From NCBI GenBank assembly GCA_900545815.1, contig URAM01000017.1:1-42933 (forward strand): a DNA stretch of 42,933 nt, written 5' to 3'. This document shows positions 17,729 to 25,452 of the stretch, one piece after another. Both the position numbers and the translations under genes were made by a program. Below the pieces are notes generated by a model that saw only the letters and a list, made by a program, of their open reading frames with translations, was not told the origin of the DNA and did not search any database. This stretch comes from an uncultured Eubacteriales bacterium (lineage in GTDB: Bacteria; Bacillota; Clostridia; Oscillospirales; Oscillospiraceae). Each line of letters opens with the position of its first letter. The stretch's first letter is position 1.

Positions 17729-17748
17729 GACAAAAAGGAGGAGCACTT

Positions 17749-18768
17749 ATGGTCGTCATTATGAAACCGGGTACCAGTCAGAACGAGATTCGGAAGCTGG
17801 CAGCAAAATTTGAAGCGGAAAACCTGAAGGTCGGCATCACCAACGGTGTCGGCTGTAGTATCCTGGGTCTGGTGGGCGATACCGCCCACATCGACATCGA
17901 CAAGATCCTGCTCAACGAGTATGTGGAACGAGTCATGCGGGTGTCCGAGCCGTATAAAAAGGCCAACCGTAAGTTCCATCCGGAAGATACCATCGTGGAC
18001 GTCAACGGCGTCAAGGTGGGCGGCGGCAACTTCGCCGTCATGGCTGGCCCCTGCTCCGTGGAGAGCGAAGCGCAGATCGTAGAGGTGGCCAAAGCCGTCC
18101 AAAGCTCCGGCGCGGCTATGCTCCGAGGCGGTGCATTCAAACCCCGCACTTCTCCCTACTCCTTCCAAGGTATGGGCGTCCAAGGTCTGAAGCTGCTGCT
18201 GGAGGCCAAAGCCGAGACTGGTCTGCCCATCGTCACTGAGCTGATGAGCCCCAAATACTGCGAGCTGTTCGAGGAGAAAGTGGATCTGGTGCAGATCGGC
18301 GCCCGAAATATGCAGAACTTTGACCTGCTGAAGGAAGTGGGCAAGATGTCCAAACCCGTCCTGCTCAAGCGCGGCCTGTCCAGCACCTATGAGGAGTGGA
18401 TCATGTCCGCCGAGTATATCATGAGCGAGGGCAACCAGAACGTCATCCTCTGTGAACGAGGCATCCGCACTTTTGAAAACTACACCCGCAACACCTTGGA
18501 TGTCTCCGCTATCCCCGCCATCAAGCGTATGAGCCACTTGCCCATCGTGGTAGACCCCTCCCACGCCGGTGGCTACAGCTGGCTGGTGGAACCTCTGGCT
18601 CTGGCTGCCATCGCCGCCGGTGCCGACGGTCTCATCATCGAAGTCCATAACAATCCGGCCAAGGCGCTCTGTGACGGCCAGCAGTCGTTGACGCCCATTC
18701 AGTTCGATGAGCTGATGGAAAAGGCGCAGAAAATGACCGCTATGCTGGGCAAGCAGATCGTAAAATAA
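17749..18768 (+). CDS. aroF: 3-deoxy-7-phosphoheptulonate synthase (DAHP synthase, type I-beta)
   Basis: The enzyme condenses phosphoenolpyruvate with erythrose 4-phosphate, the committed step to chorismate. Residues 1-70 form the ferredoxin-like regulatory domain typical of the I-beta class. The TIM-barrel follows, with the metal-binding Cys in AGPCSVES (about residue 102), the LRGGAFKPRTSPYSFQG substrate loop, and VDPSHAGG near residue 266. Length (339) is normal. The ATG has AAGGAGG 7 bases upstream and directly follows the attenuator terminator. It is the first structural gene of a six-gene operon and is the logical point for feedback by attenuation. Confidence 0.96.
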   Translation: MVVIMKPGTSQNEIRKLAAKFEAENLKVGITNGVGCSILGLVGDTAHIDIDKILLNEYVERVMRVSEPYKKANRKFHPEDTIVDVNGVKVGGGNFAVMAGPCSVESEAQIVEVAKAVQSSGAAMLRGGAFKPRTSPYSFQGMGVQGLKLLLEAKAETGLPIVTELMSPKYCELFEEKVDLVQIGARNMQNFDLLKEVGKMSKPVLLKRGLSSTYEEWIMSAEYIMSEGNQNVILCERGIRTFENYTRNTLDVSAIPAIKRMSHLPIVVDPSHAGGYSWLVEPLALAAIAAGADGLIIEVHNNPAKALCDGQQSLTPIQFDELMEKAQKMTAMLGKQIVK

Positions 18769-18796
18769 GCATCGGACGAGAGAAGGAGACAACGGA

Positions 18797-19882
18797 ATGG
18801 AACAGTTGACGGTAGCTTTACCGGAACGGGCGTATGACATTGTCATTGAACGGGGTCTGCTCCAGCAGGTAGGGCAGCAGTGTAAGGAAGTGCTGAAACC
18901 AGGCTGTCGGGTGGCTGTGGTCACGGACGGCAATGTGGCCATCCAATATGGTTCCCTGGTGCAGGCGTCCCTGACCCAGGCGGGCTTTACGGCCAAGATC
19001 TTCCTGGTGCCGGCAGGGGAACGCTCCAAAAGTCCGGAGGTGCTCACCTGGCTCTGGGAGGAGCTGTTGGGCTTCGGCCTGACCCGCAGCGATGCGGTAG
19101 CCGCCCTGGGGGGCGGCATGGTGGGCGACTTGGCGGGCTTTGCAGCTGCCACGGTGCTGCGGGGAGTGGATTTCATCCAGATCCCCACCACCCTTTTGGC
19201 ACAGGTGGACTCCTCAGTAGGCGGCAAGGTGGCCGTCGACCTGAAGGCGGGCAAGAACCTGGCCGGCGCCTTCTGGCAGCCCAAGCGGGTCATCATAGAT
19301 CCGGACGTGCTGGACAGCCTGCCAGAGGAAGCCTTTGCCGATGGCATGGCAGAGGTGATCAAGTACGGCTGTATTGCAGATCGGGCGTTCTTCCACCTGC
19401 TCTACCACTGTGCCGATCGGGCTGCGGTGATGGCGCAGATCGAAGAAGTCCTCCACACCTGCTGCGCCATCAAGGCTGCCATCGTGGTCAAGGACGAGCG
19501 GGACACCGGCTTGCGGATGCTCCTGAACTTCGGCCATACCCTGGGGCACGCTTACGAAAAGGCCGGCAACTACGAGACTTATACCCATGGCCAAGCTGTG
19601 GCTGCCGGTATGTGTCGGGCGGCTGAGCTGGGTGTCCGGCTGGGGATGACCCCTGGGGAGCTGCCCCTGCTGCTCAAGACTGTGGTGCGGAACTTCGGCC
19701 TGCCCGACCGCATCCCCTGTACCATGGAGGATTATCAGAGCGCCATCGGCCTGGATAAGAAGGGCAGCGGCAGTAGGATCAGCGTCATCCTGCTCACCGA
19801 GCTGGGGCAGGCGCAGGCCGTCCCCATGGAAAAAGCACAACTGTTCCAGTTGATTGACGAGATCGAAAAGGAGTCCCTATGA
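18797..19882 (+). CDS. aroB: 3-dehydroquinate synthase
   Basis: This enzyme converts DAHP to 3-dehydroquinate, using NAD+ and a divalent metal. The 361-residue protein shows the NAD/substrate stretch ALGGGMVGDLAGF, the PTTLLAQVDSSVGGK segment and the metal-ligand region NFGHTLGHAYE with a later His (HGQAVAAG). AAGGAG precedes the ATG. It lies 28 bases after aroF, and its stop overlaps the aroA start by four bases (ATGA), indicating translational coupling. Confidence 0.97.
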   Translation: MEQLTVALPERAYDIVIERGLLQQVGQQCKEVLKPGCRVAVVTDGNVAIQYGSLVQASLTQAGFTAKIFLVPAGERSKSPEVLTWLWEELLGFGLTRSDAVAALGGGMVGDLAGFAAATVLRGVDFIQIPTTLLAQVDSSVGGKVAVDLKAGKNLAGAFWQPKRVIIDPDVLDSLPEEAFADGMAEVIKYGCIADRAFFHLLYHCADRAAVMAQIEEVLHTCCAIKAAIVVKDERDTGLRMLLNFGHTLGHAYEKAGNYETYTHGQAVAAGMCRAAELGVRLGMTPGELPLLLKTVVRNFGLPDRIPCTMEDYQSAIGLDKKGSGSRISVILLTELGQAQAVPMEKAQLFQLIDEIEKESL

Positions 19883-21099
19883 AGGTTACCATCACGCCGA
19901 GAAAACTCAGCGGAACCATCCAGGTGCCCCCCTCCAAGAGCCAGGCTCACCGACTCATCATCGGCGCCGCCCTGGCCAACGGCACCAGCCACATCCACAA
20001 CCTAGCCCACTCCCAGGATATCTGCGCCACTTTGGAGTGCATGACCCAGCTGGGCGCTATCGAGTCCCAGGGCGGTGCGGTAGTGACCGGTATCGGCCGC
20101 AGCAGACCCAGCACCGGCATCCTCCCAGTGCTGGATTGCGGCGAGTCCGGCTCCACCATCCGCTTCCTCATGCCGGTAGCGCTGGCCGTGGCCAGCGGCG
20201 GCGTGTTCCGAGGGCGGGGACGGCTGATGGAACGGCCTTACAAGCCCTATGAGGACATCTTCACCCGTCAGAACATCACTTTCACACGACAGCCAGGGCA
20301 GATCACCCTCTCCGGCACCCTGAAGCCGGGACGGTTTGAACTGCCGGGGGACGTATCCTCCCAGTTCATCACCGGACTGCTCTATGCGCTGCCGCTGTTG
20401 GAAGGGGATTCGGAACTGGTTCTGACCACCCCTCTGGAGTCCAAGGGGTATGTGGAGCTGACCTTGGAGGCGCTGGCGCAATTCGGCATCGTCGCCCACC
20501 CCACTGAGACCGGCTGGAAGGTGCCGGGCAGCCAGGTGGGGCATCCGGCGGATGTGACCGTAGAAGGGGATTACTCCCAGGCATCCAATTACCTCGTTGC
20601 CGCCAGCATGGGCAACCCGCTGACCGTCACCGGCCTGAGCACATCCTCTGCTCAGGGCGATCGGATCATCTGTGACTACGCCCGCCAGCTGGACGGCACC
20701 GGCACCGTGATCCTCAGCGTCCGCCAGTGCCCGGACTTGGTGCCGGCCTTAGCGGTGCGGGCAGCCCTGCGGGCAGGGGAGACCACCCACATTGTGGACG
20801 CCGCCCGCCTGCGCCTGAAGGAGAGCGACCGCCTGGAAGCGGTCACCGCAGAGCTGAACAAGCTGGGCGCCCAGGTGAAGCAGACTCCCGACGCCCTCAT
20901 CATCCACGGCGTGAGCCGCCTTCACGGCGGCACCTGTGACAGCCACGGAGACCACCGCATCGCCATGATGCTGGCCGTTGCGGCCACCTGCGCCGATGGT
21001 GTGGTGGAAGTGACCGGCGCGGAGAGCGTGGCCAAGTCCTACCCCAACTTCTGGGAGGACTACGAACAGCTGGGCGGCACCATCGCCAGAACGGAGTGA
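19879..21099 (+). CDS. aroA: 5-enolpyruvylshikimate-3-phosphate synthase
   Basis: EPSP synthase transfers the enolpyruvyl group of PEP to shikimate 3-phosphate. Family motifs are PPSKSQAHR near the N-terminus, DCGESGSTIRFL (about residues 86-97), SSQFITGLL, RLKESDRLEA and HGDHRIAMM (about 352-360), with the C-terminal KSYPNFWED. At 406 residues it is slightly shorter than the E. coli enzyme (427). The ATG overlaps the aroB stop. The glycine after DC is in GESGST rather than the classic GNAGTA, which resembles class II-type enzymes. Confidence 0.97.
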   Translation: MKVTITPRKLSGTIQVPPSKSQAHRLIIGAALANGTSHIHNLAHSQDICATLECMTQLGAIESQGGAVVTGIGRSRPSTGILPVLDCGESGSTIRFLMPVALAVASGGVFRGRGRLMERPYKPYEDIFTRQNITFTRQPGQITLSGTLKPGRFELPGDVSSQFITGLLYALPLLEGDSELVLTTPLESKGYVELTLEALAQFGIVAHPTETGWKVPGSQVGHPADVTVEGDYSQASNYLVAASMGNPLTVTGLSTSSAQGDRIICDYARQLDGTGTVILSVRQCPDLVPALAVRAALRAGETTHIVDAARLRLKESDRLEAVTAELNKLGAQVKQTPDALIIHGVSRLHGGTCDSHGDHRIAMMLAVAATCADGVVEVTGAESVAKSYPNFWEDYEQLGGTIARTE

Positions 21100-21105
21100 G
21101 TGACC

Positions 21106-22161
21106 ATGAGATATAGTATTTTCGGCGAGTCCCACGGCCCTGCCATCGGCGTGGTGCTGGAGCAGGTGCCCCCTGGGCTGGTTTTGGATAGGGAGGCCAT
21201 TTCCAAGGAAATGGCACGGCGAGCGCCGGGGAAAAGTCCGCTGTCCACCGCCCGAAAGGAGGCGGATGTTCCAGAAATTTTATCTGGTGTCTTTGATGGG
21301 AAAACAACTGGCACTCCTCTCTGTGCCATCATCCACAACAGCGACCATCACTCCAAGGATTATGCCAAGACCCGCTTCTTAGCCCGCCCTAGCCACGGGG
21401 ACTACACCGGCTTCGTCCGCTACCAGGGCTGCAATGACTACCGTGGCGGCGGACACTTCTCCGGCCGCCTGACCGCCCCGCTGGTGTTCGCCGGCGCCGT
21501 GGCAAAGCAGCTGTTGGCGCAGCGGGGCATCACTGTGGGCGCCCATATCAGCCAGATTGGCACAGTAAAGGATAAGTCCTTTGCGGATACACAGCTGACC
21601 CCGACCCTGTTCCAAACCCTGTCTGAAAAAGCCTTCCCCACTGTTGACGACCAGGCAGGAGCGGCCATGCAGGCGGAGATTTTGCAGGCGCGGGAGGAGC
21701 TGGACTCCATCGGCGGCGCCATCCAGTGCGCTGTCCTGGGACTGCCTGTGGGGGTAGGTTCCCCAGATTTGGGCTGCAATGTGGAGGGGGTGCTGGCGCA
21801 GCACCTGTTCGCCGTACCCGCTGTCAAGGGGATTTCCTTTGGTGCCGGCTTTGCCTTCGCCTCCATGCGGGGCAGTGCGGCCAACGACCCCTTCTACATG
21901 GACGGCGGCCAGGTCAAGACCCGCACCAACCACAGCGGCGGCGTCAACGGCGGCATCAGCAACGGGATGCCCGTCCTGTTCCAGGTGGCCATCCGGCCTA
22001 CGCCGTCCATTGGACAGGAACAGAACACCATCAACTTCTCCACCATGGAGGACGCTAAGCTGACCATCCAAGGCCGTCACGATCCCTGTATCGTCCATCG
22101 GGCGGTGCCGGTCATTGAGGCGGCGGCAGCGTTGGCGATTTGTGAACTGTTGGGAATCTGA
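21106..22161 (+). CDS. aroC: Chorismate synthase
   Basis: This enzyme eliminates phosphate from EPSP to give chorismate, requiring reduced FMN. The 351-residue protein starts with the family signature FGESHGPAIGV and contains RPSHGDYTG, GGGHFSGR and HSGGVNGGISNGMP with RPTPSIG. The start was placed at ATG 21106, because GGAG (21093-21096) is properly spaced from it and the protein then begins MRYSIFGESHG; a GTG at 21100 is in frame but badly spaced. It overlaps nothing and follows aroA by 6 bases. It is a little shorter than usual (360-390). Confidence 0.96.
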   Translation: MRYSIFGESHGPAIGVVLEQVPPGLVLDREAISKEMARRAPGKSPLSTARKEADVPEILSGVFDGKTTGTPLCAIIHNSDHHSKDYAKTRFLARPSHGDYTGFVRYQGCNDYRGGGHFSGRLTAPLVFAGAVAKQLLAQRGITVGAHISQIGTVKDKSFADTQLTPTLFQTLSEKAFPTVDDQAGAAMQAEILQAREELDSIGGAIQCAVLGLPVGVGSPDLGCNVEGVLAQHLFAVPAVKGISFGAGFAFASMRGSAANDPFYMDGGQVKTRTNHSGGVNGGISNGMPVLFQVAIRPTPSIGQEQNTINFSTMEDAKLTIQGRHDPCIVHRAVPVIEAAAALAICELLGI

Positions 22162-22178
22162 ACATGGGGGAGAAGAAT

Positions 22179-23336
22179 ATGAGCAAATTGGAGGAACTGC
22201 GCCAGAGCATCGACCAGATCGACCAAGAGCTGGTGCGTCTGTTCGAGCGCCGCATGGCGGTGACCCATGAAGTAGGCGAATACAAACAGGCCAACGGCAT
22301 CCCTGTCCTGGACACAGCGCGGGAACGGGAGGTGCTGGCGAAAAAGGTCAACCTCATCTCCAACCCAGACTTGCAAGCGGACGTGGTGCAGCTGTATGAG
22401 AACATCATGGCCATCAGCCGCCGCCAGCAGCGGAGCCTGGTGCTGGAGGGGCAGGAGAACCCGTACCTGACCAAGATCTTGGGTGACATCGCCCGGGCGG
22501 GCGATCCCATCGAGCACCCCCGTGTGGTCTACCAGGGGGAACCAGGTGCGTACAGTGAGATGGCCGCCGTGGATTTTTTTGGCGAGGACATCCACGCAGT
22601 GGGGCTGGAACAGTTCGAGGACGTGTTCTTAGCCTTGAAAGAGGGTCGTGCCGATTACGGCGTGGTGCCCATCGAGAACAGCTCCACCGGTGCCATCCGG
22701 CAAATTTACGACCTGATGACCCAGCACGACTGCTTTGTGGTGGGCGAGACCACCGTGGCCATCCAGCACTGCCTGATGGCGCTGCCTGGGGTGAAGCTGG
22801 AGGACATCCAGACGGTGTACTCTCACGAGCAGGGGCTGTTCCAGTGCGAGCAGTATTTGAACAAGCATTCGGACTGGAACCGAGTGCCCCAGGCGGACAC
22901 GGCGGGCAGCGCCAACATGGTGGCCAAGAGCGGCGACCGCACCAAGGCAGCCATTTGCAGCAAGCGTTCCGCCGACATCTACGGACTGGAGATCCTGGCG
23001 GAGGCCATCAACAGCAACGCCAACAACACCACCCGCTTCGTGGTCATCTCCACCCGTTTGGAGCTGCGTCCTGACCGAGATAAGGTCAGCACCTGCTTCT
23101 GCGTGCCCCACCAGAGTGGTTCCCTGCACGAGATCTTGACTATCTTCGCCGTCCACGGCCTGAACATGGTGCGCCTGGAGTCCCGTCCCATCCAGGGACG
23201 GAGCTGGGAGTATATGTTCTTCCTGGAATTCTCCGGCGACATCACCGCCCCTGGCATGGAGGGGGTGTTCCGAGAGCTGACCCAGTCTGCCGACCACTTT
23301 CGGGTGCTGGGCAACTTCGTCTCCAACCTGCACTGA
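22179..23336 (+). CDS. pheA: Bifunctional chorismate mutase / prephenate dehydratase (P-protein)
   Basis: This protein takes chorismate to prephenate and phenylpyruvate on the way to phenylalanine. Residues 1-90 are an AroQ-type chorismate mutase (LRQSIDQIDQELVRLFERR). About 105-285 is the prephenate dehydratase domain with the NNTTRF catalytic motif. About 300-380 is an ACT domain containing ESRPIQGRSWEY, a known phenylalanine-binding segment, so feedback inhibition by Phe is expected. The ATG at 22179 was chosen because GGGGGAG (22166-22172) lies before it; an in-frame ATG at 22164 has no such site. The first gene in the operon that commits to one aromatic amino acid. Confidence 0.96.
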   Translation: MSKLEELRQSIDQIDQELVRLFERRMAVTHEVGEYKQANGIPVLDTAREREVLAKKVNLISNPDLQADVVQLYENIMAISRRQQRSLVLEGQENPYLTKILGDIARAGDPIEHPRVVYQGEPGAYSEMAAVDFFGEDIHAVGLEQFEDVFLALKEGRADYGVVPIENSSTGAIRQIYDLMTQHDCFVVGETTVAIQHCLMALPGVKLEDIQTVYSHEQGLFQCEQYLNKHSDWNRVPQADTAGSANMVAKSGDRTKAAICSKRSADIYGLEILAEAINSNANNTTRFVVISTRLELRPDRDKVSTCFCVPHQSGSLHEILTIFAVHGLNMVRLESRPIQGRSWEYMFFLEFSGDITAPGMEGVFRELTQSADHFRVLGNFVSNLH

Positions 23337-23357
23337 CCTTGGAAAGAGAGGATACCC

Positions 23358-23792
23358 ATGAAATTTTTGGTACTCAACGGCCCCAACCTGAACCTGTTGG
23401 GACAGCGGGAACCGGGCATCTACGGGGAGCAGACCTACGATGGCCTGTGCCGCCAGCTCACCGCCTTTGCCGAAGCCCACGGCAGCACGGTGGACTTTGT
23501 CCAGTCCAATTACGAGGGTGCGCTCATTGATGCCATCCACGGCGCACCCGGCAAGTATGACGCCATGGTTATGAACCCCGGAGCCTTCACCCACTACAGC
23601 ATTGCCCTCCTAGACGCCCTCAAGGCGGTGGACGTGCCCTGTATCGAGGTGCATATCTCCAATATCCACCAGCGGGAGGAGTTCCGCCACCACTCCGTGA
23701 CGGCGGCAGCCTGCGTGGGGCAGATCTGCGGGCTGGGATTTTATGGATACCACGCCGCTATGGCCTATTTCCTGACCCAGGACGCCAACTGA
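23358..23792 (+). CDS. aroQ: Type II 3-dehydroquinate dehydratase
   Basis: The enzyme converts 3-dehydroquinate to 3-dehydroshikimate. The 144-residue protein is the small type II form, with NGPNLNLLG at the N-terminus, the catalytic Tyr loop (REPGIYG), NPGAFTHYS and EVHISNIHQREEFRHHS. A dodecamer is usual for the family. It closes the operon, 21 bases after pheA. Shikimate dehydrogenase (aroE), shikimate kinase (aroK) and tyrA are not in this operon and must lie elsewhere. Confidence 0.96.
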   Translation: MKFLVLNGPNLNLLGQREPGIYGEQTYDGLCRQLTAFAEAHGSTVDFVQSNYEGALIDAIHGAPGKYDAMVMNPGAFTHYSIALLDALKAVDVPCIEVHISNIHQREEFRHHSVTAAACVGQICGLGFYGYHAAMAYFLTQDAN

Positions 23793-23802
23793 AACCGGAA
23801 TC

Positions 23803-23834
23803 AAACACGCATCTTCTTTGGAAGATGCGTGTTT
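23803..23834 (+). terminator. Hairpin ending the aro operon
   Basis: AAACACGCATCTTC and GAAGATGCGTGTTT form a perfect 14-bp stem around TTTG. The T-run is only three bases and belongs to the stem, so termination may be incomplete or factor-assisted. Confidence 0.7.
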
Positions 23835-23932
23835 ATGTATCTGTGTGGCGGGGAGCGATCGGACAAGACAAAATGCCCAAAAACAAAGAGAAAAAGCAAG
23901 AGAAAAGAGACAAATGTTACAGCAAAAAATGG

Positions 23933-23961
23933 TTGAAGCGACTCGCAAAATAGGGTATTAT
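23933..23961 (+). promoter_or_regulatory. Promoter of the BMP transporter operon
   Basis: TTGAAG (23933-23938), a 17-base spacer and TATTAT (23956-23961). A TATAAT also occurs 6 bases further on. The 5' leader (about 70 bases) has an imperfect CACAG/CTGTG hairpin but no recognised riboswitch. Confidence 0.6.
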
Positions 23962-24036
23962 TATAATGTTGTTAACACAGCGTGAACAAGATGTTACACT
24001 GTGGATGCAAATTACAAATATTGGAGGAAAAGAAAA

Positions 24037-25260
24037 ATGCACAAGAAACTGCTTGCCATGATCCTGGCTTGTGCTATGGTCATCGGCCTGGCTTCCTGCG
24101 GTAAGTCCGTGGACAACGCCGGAAGCGCTACTTCTACGCCTGCTGCCAGCACCGCAGCAGAACCCGCTGCAGACGGCGCTATGAAGGTCGGCTTCGTCTA
24201 CATCGGCGATGACAGCGAAGCATACACCGCCAACTTCATCGCTGCGGAAAAGGCCATCAAGGAAGCCTATGGCGACAAGGTGGAAACCATCGCAAAGTAC
24301 AACGTGGCGGAAGACGCTGTGGAAGATCCCCTGGTCGAGCTGTGCGAAGCTGGCTGCAAGGTCATCTTCACCACCAGCTTTGGTTATGGCGAAAAGGCAA
24401 AGGAGCTGGCCGCTCAGTATCCCGACATCCAGTTCTGCCAGGCAACCTGCGCAAACGCTGACAAGGATACTGCCAACTATCATACCTACATGGGCGCCAT
24501 CTATCAGGGTCGTTACGTTGCCGGTATCGTTGCTGGCATGAAGATGAAGGAACTGATCGACGCTGGCACCATCACCGCTGACAAGGCAAAGATCGGCTAC
24601 GTTGCCGCTTATCCCTATGCCGAAGTCATTTCCGGTTATACTGCATTCCTGATGGGCGTCCGCTCCATCGTTCCCGAAGCAAAGATGGAAGTCAACTACA
24701 CCAACTCCTGGGGCGACTATGACACCGAAAAGAGCATGGCTACCGCTATGATCGAGGACGGCTGCGTCATCATCTCCCAGCACTCCGATACTGAAGGCCC
24801 TGCTGAAGCTTGCGAAGACGCAACCAAGAAGGGCACCACCGTGTTCCATGTGGGCTACAACCAGAGCATGGTTGACATCGCTCCCGACAGCAGCCTGATC
24901 TCCAGCCGCCAGGACTATGCTCCCTATGAAGTGGGCGCAGTCAAGGCTGTTATGGACGGCACCGAACTGCCTGTTGACCAGTGGGCTGGCTTCGATGAAG
25001 GCTGGGTTGCTATGACCGAGCTGAACGAGAAGATCGCCGCTAAGGGCACTCAGGAAGCAATGGACGCTGCAATCAAGGACTTCAAGGATGGCAAGCTGAC
25101 TGCTAAGGACATTTACAAGGGCGATTACAAGGGCACCAACCCCTTCGATAAGAACGACACCATCGATCTGACCGAAGGCTTTGCTGAAAACAGCACCCAG
25201 TCCGCACCTACCTTCGCATATGTGCTGGATGACATCATCACTGTTCTGAGCACCAACTAA
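24037..25260 (+). CDS. BMP-family (PnrA-like) nucleoside-binding lipoprotein
   Basis: The protein has 407 residues with a lipoprotein signal ending LASC (Cys at about residue 20), a short Ala/Ser/Thr linker and the BMP fold starting at KVGFVYIGDDSEAYTANF. It ends with a GWVAMTE...FKDGKLTAKDIYKG segment, characteristic of PnrA-like purine-nucleoside receptors. Anchored outside the membrane, it should deliver nucleosides to the downstream ABC transporter. The ATG at 24037 was chosen because TTGGAGGAAAAG lies upstream and the signal peptide begins there. Its codons are more biased than those of the transporter genes, which suggests high expression. It is separated from them by a hairpin. Confidence 0.92.
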   Translation: MHKKLLAMILACAMVIGLASCGKSVDNAGSATSTPAASTAAEPAADGAMKVGFVYIGDDSEAYTANFIAAEKAIKEAYGDKVETIAKYNVAEDAVEDPLVELCEAGCKVIFTTSFGYGEKAKELAAQYPDIQFCQATCANADKDTANYHTYMGAIYQGRYVAGIVAGMKMKELIDAGTITADKAKIGYVAAYPYAEVISGYTAFLMGVRSIVPEAKMEVNYTNSWGDYDTEKSMATAMIEDGCVIISQHSDTEGPAEACEDATKKGTTVFHVGYNQSMVDIAPDSSLISSRQDYAPYEVGAVKAVMDGTELPVDQWAGFDEGWVAMTELNEKIAAKGTQEAMDAAIKDFKDGKLTAKDIYKGDYKGTNPFDKNDTIDLTEGFAENSTQSAPTFAYVLDDIITVLSTN

Positions 25261-25300
25261 TTCGGCCTCAGTCAGACGCTCTGACAAAGAGAATACCATG

Positions 25301-25327
25301 GGCGGAGCCGGTCTATCCGGCTCCGCC
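25301..25327 (+). terminator. Stem-loop between receptor and ATPase genes
   Basis: GGCGGAGCCGG and CCGGCTCCGCC form an 11-bp GC-rich stem with a TCTAT loop. The T-tract is weak, so it probably lets part of the transcripts through or protects the receptor mRNA 3' end. A smaller hairpin, GTCAGA-CGC-TCTGAC, is at 25271-25285. Confidence 0.65.
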
Positions 25328-25452
25328 TGAACTGGTTTATCTGCGGATTGCTGAAACGTACTGCCGAATCCATTGGCGGCAGGTTTCAGCAATAAAAGAT
25401 ACCAAAAAGTGAGCTATCACCGGCGAATAGAGAGAGAAGGTAAATAAAAAGT

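Larger units (their letters stand above)
17503..17748 (+). promoter_or_regulatory. Ribosome-mediated transcription attenuator (aromatic amino acids) upstream of aroF
   Basis: Four segments can pair alternately. Segment 1 is CTCATTGA at 17512-17519, touching the leader ribosome site. Segment 2 is 17621-17633, spanning the leader stop codon. Segment 3 is 17689-17706 and segment 4 is 17711-17722. Segments 3 and 4 make a 12-bp stem followed by TTTTTT (17723-17728), a terminator 20 bases before aroF. Segments 2 and 3 pair over 12 of 13 positions (17621-17633 with 17694-17706, one G-U, one mismatch), which excludes the terminator. Segments 1 and 2 pair over 8 bases. A ribosome that reaches the stop codon would mask segment 2 and allow termination; one stalled at Tyr, Phe or Trp codons would leave it free. 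Pairings are read from the sequence; the mechanism is inference. Confidence 0.78.

Noticed and set aside
17503..17748. T-box riboswitch or TRAP control in the aro leader
   Set aside because: The conserved T-box sequence (GGGTGGNACCGCG-like) is absent. Only two or three closely spaced GAG triplets occur near 17631-17639, far fewer than a TRAP site needs. The aromatic leader ORF explains the structure better.
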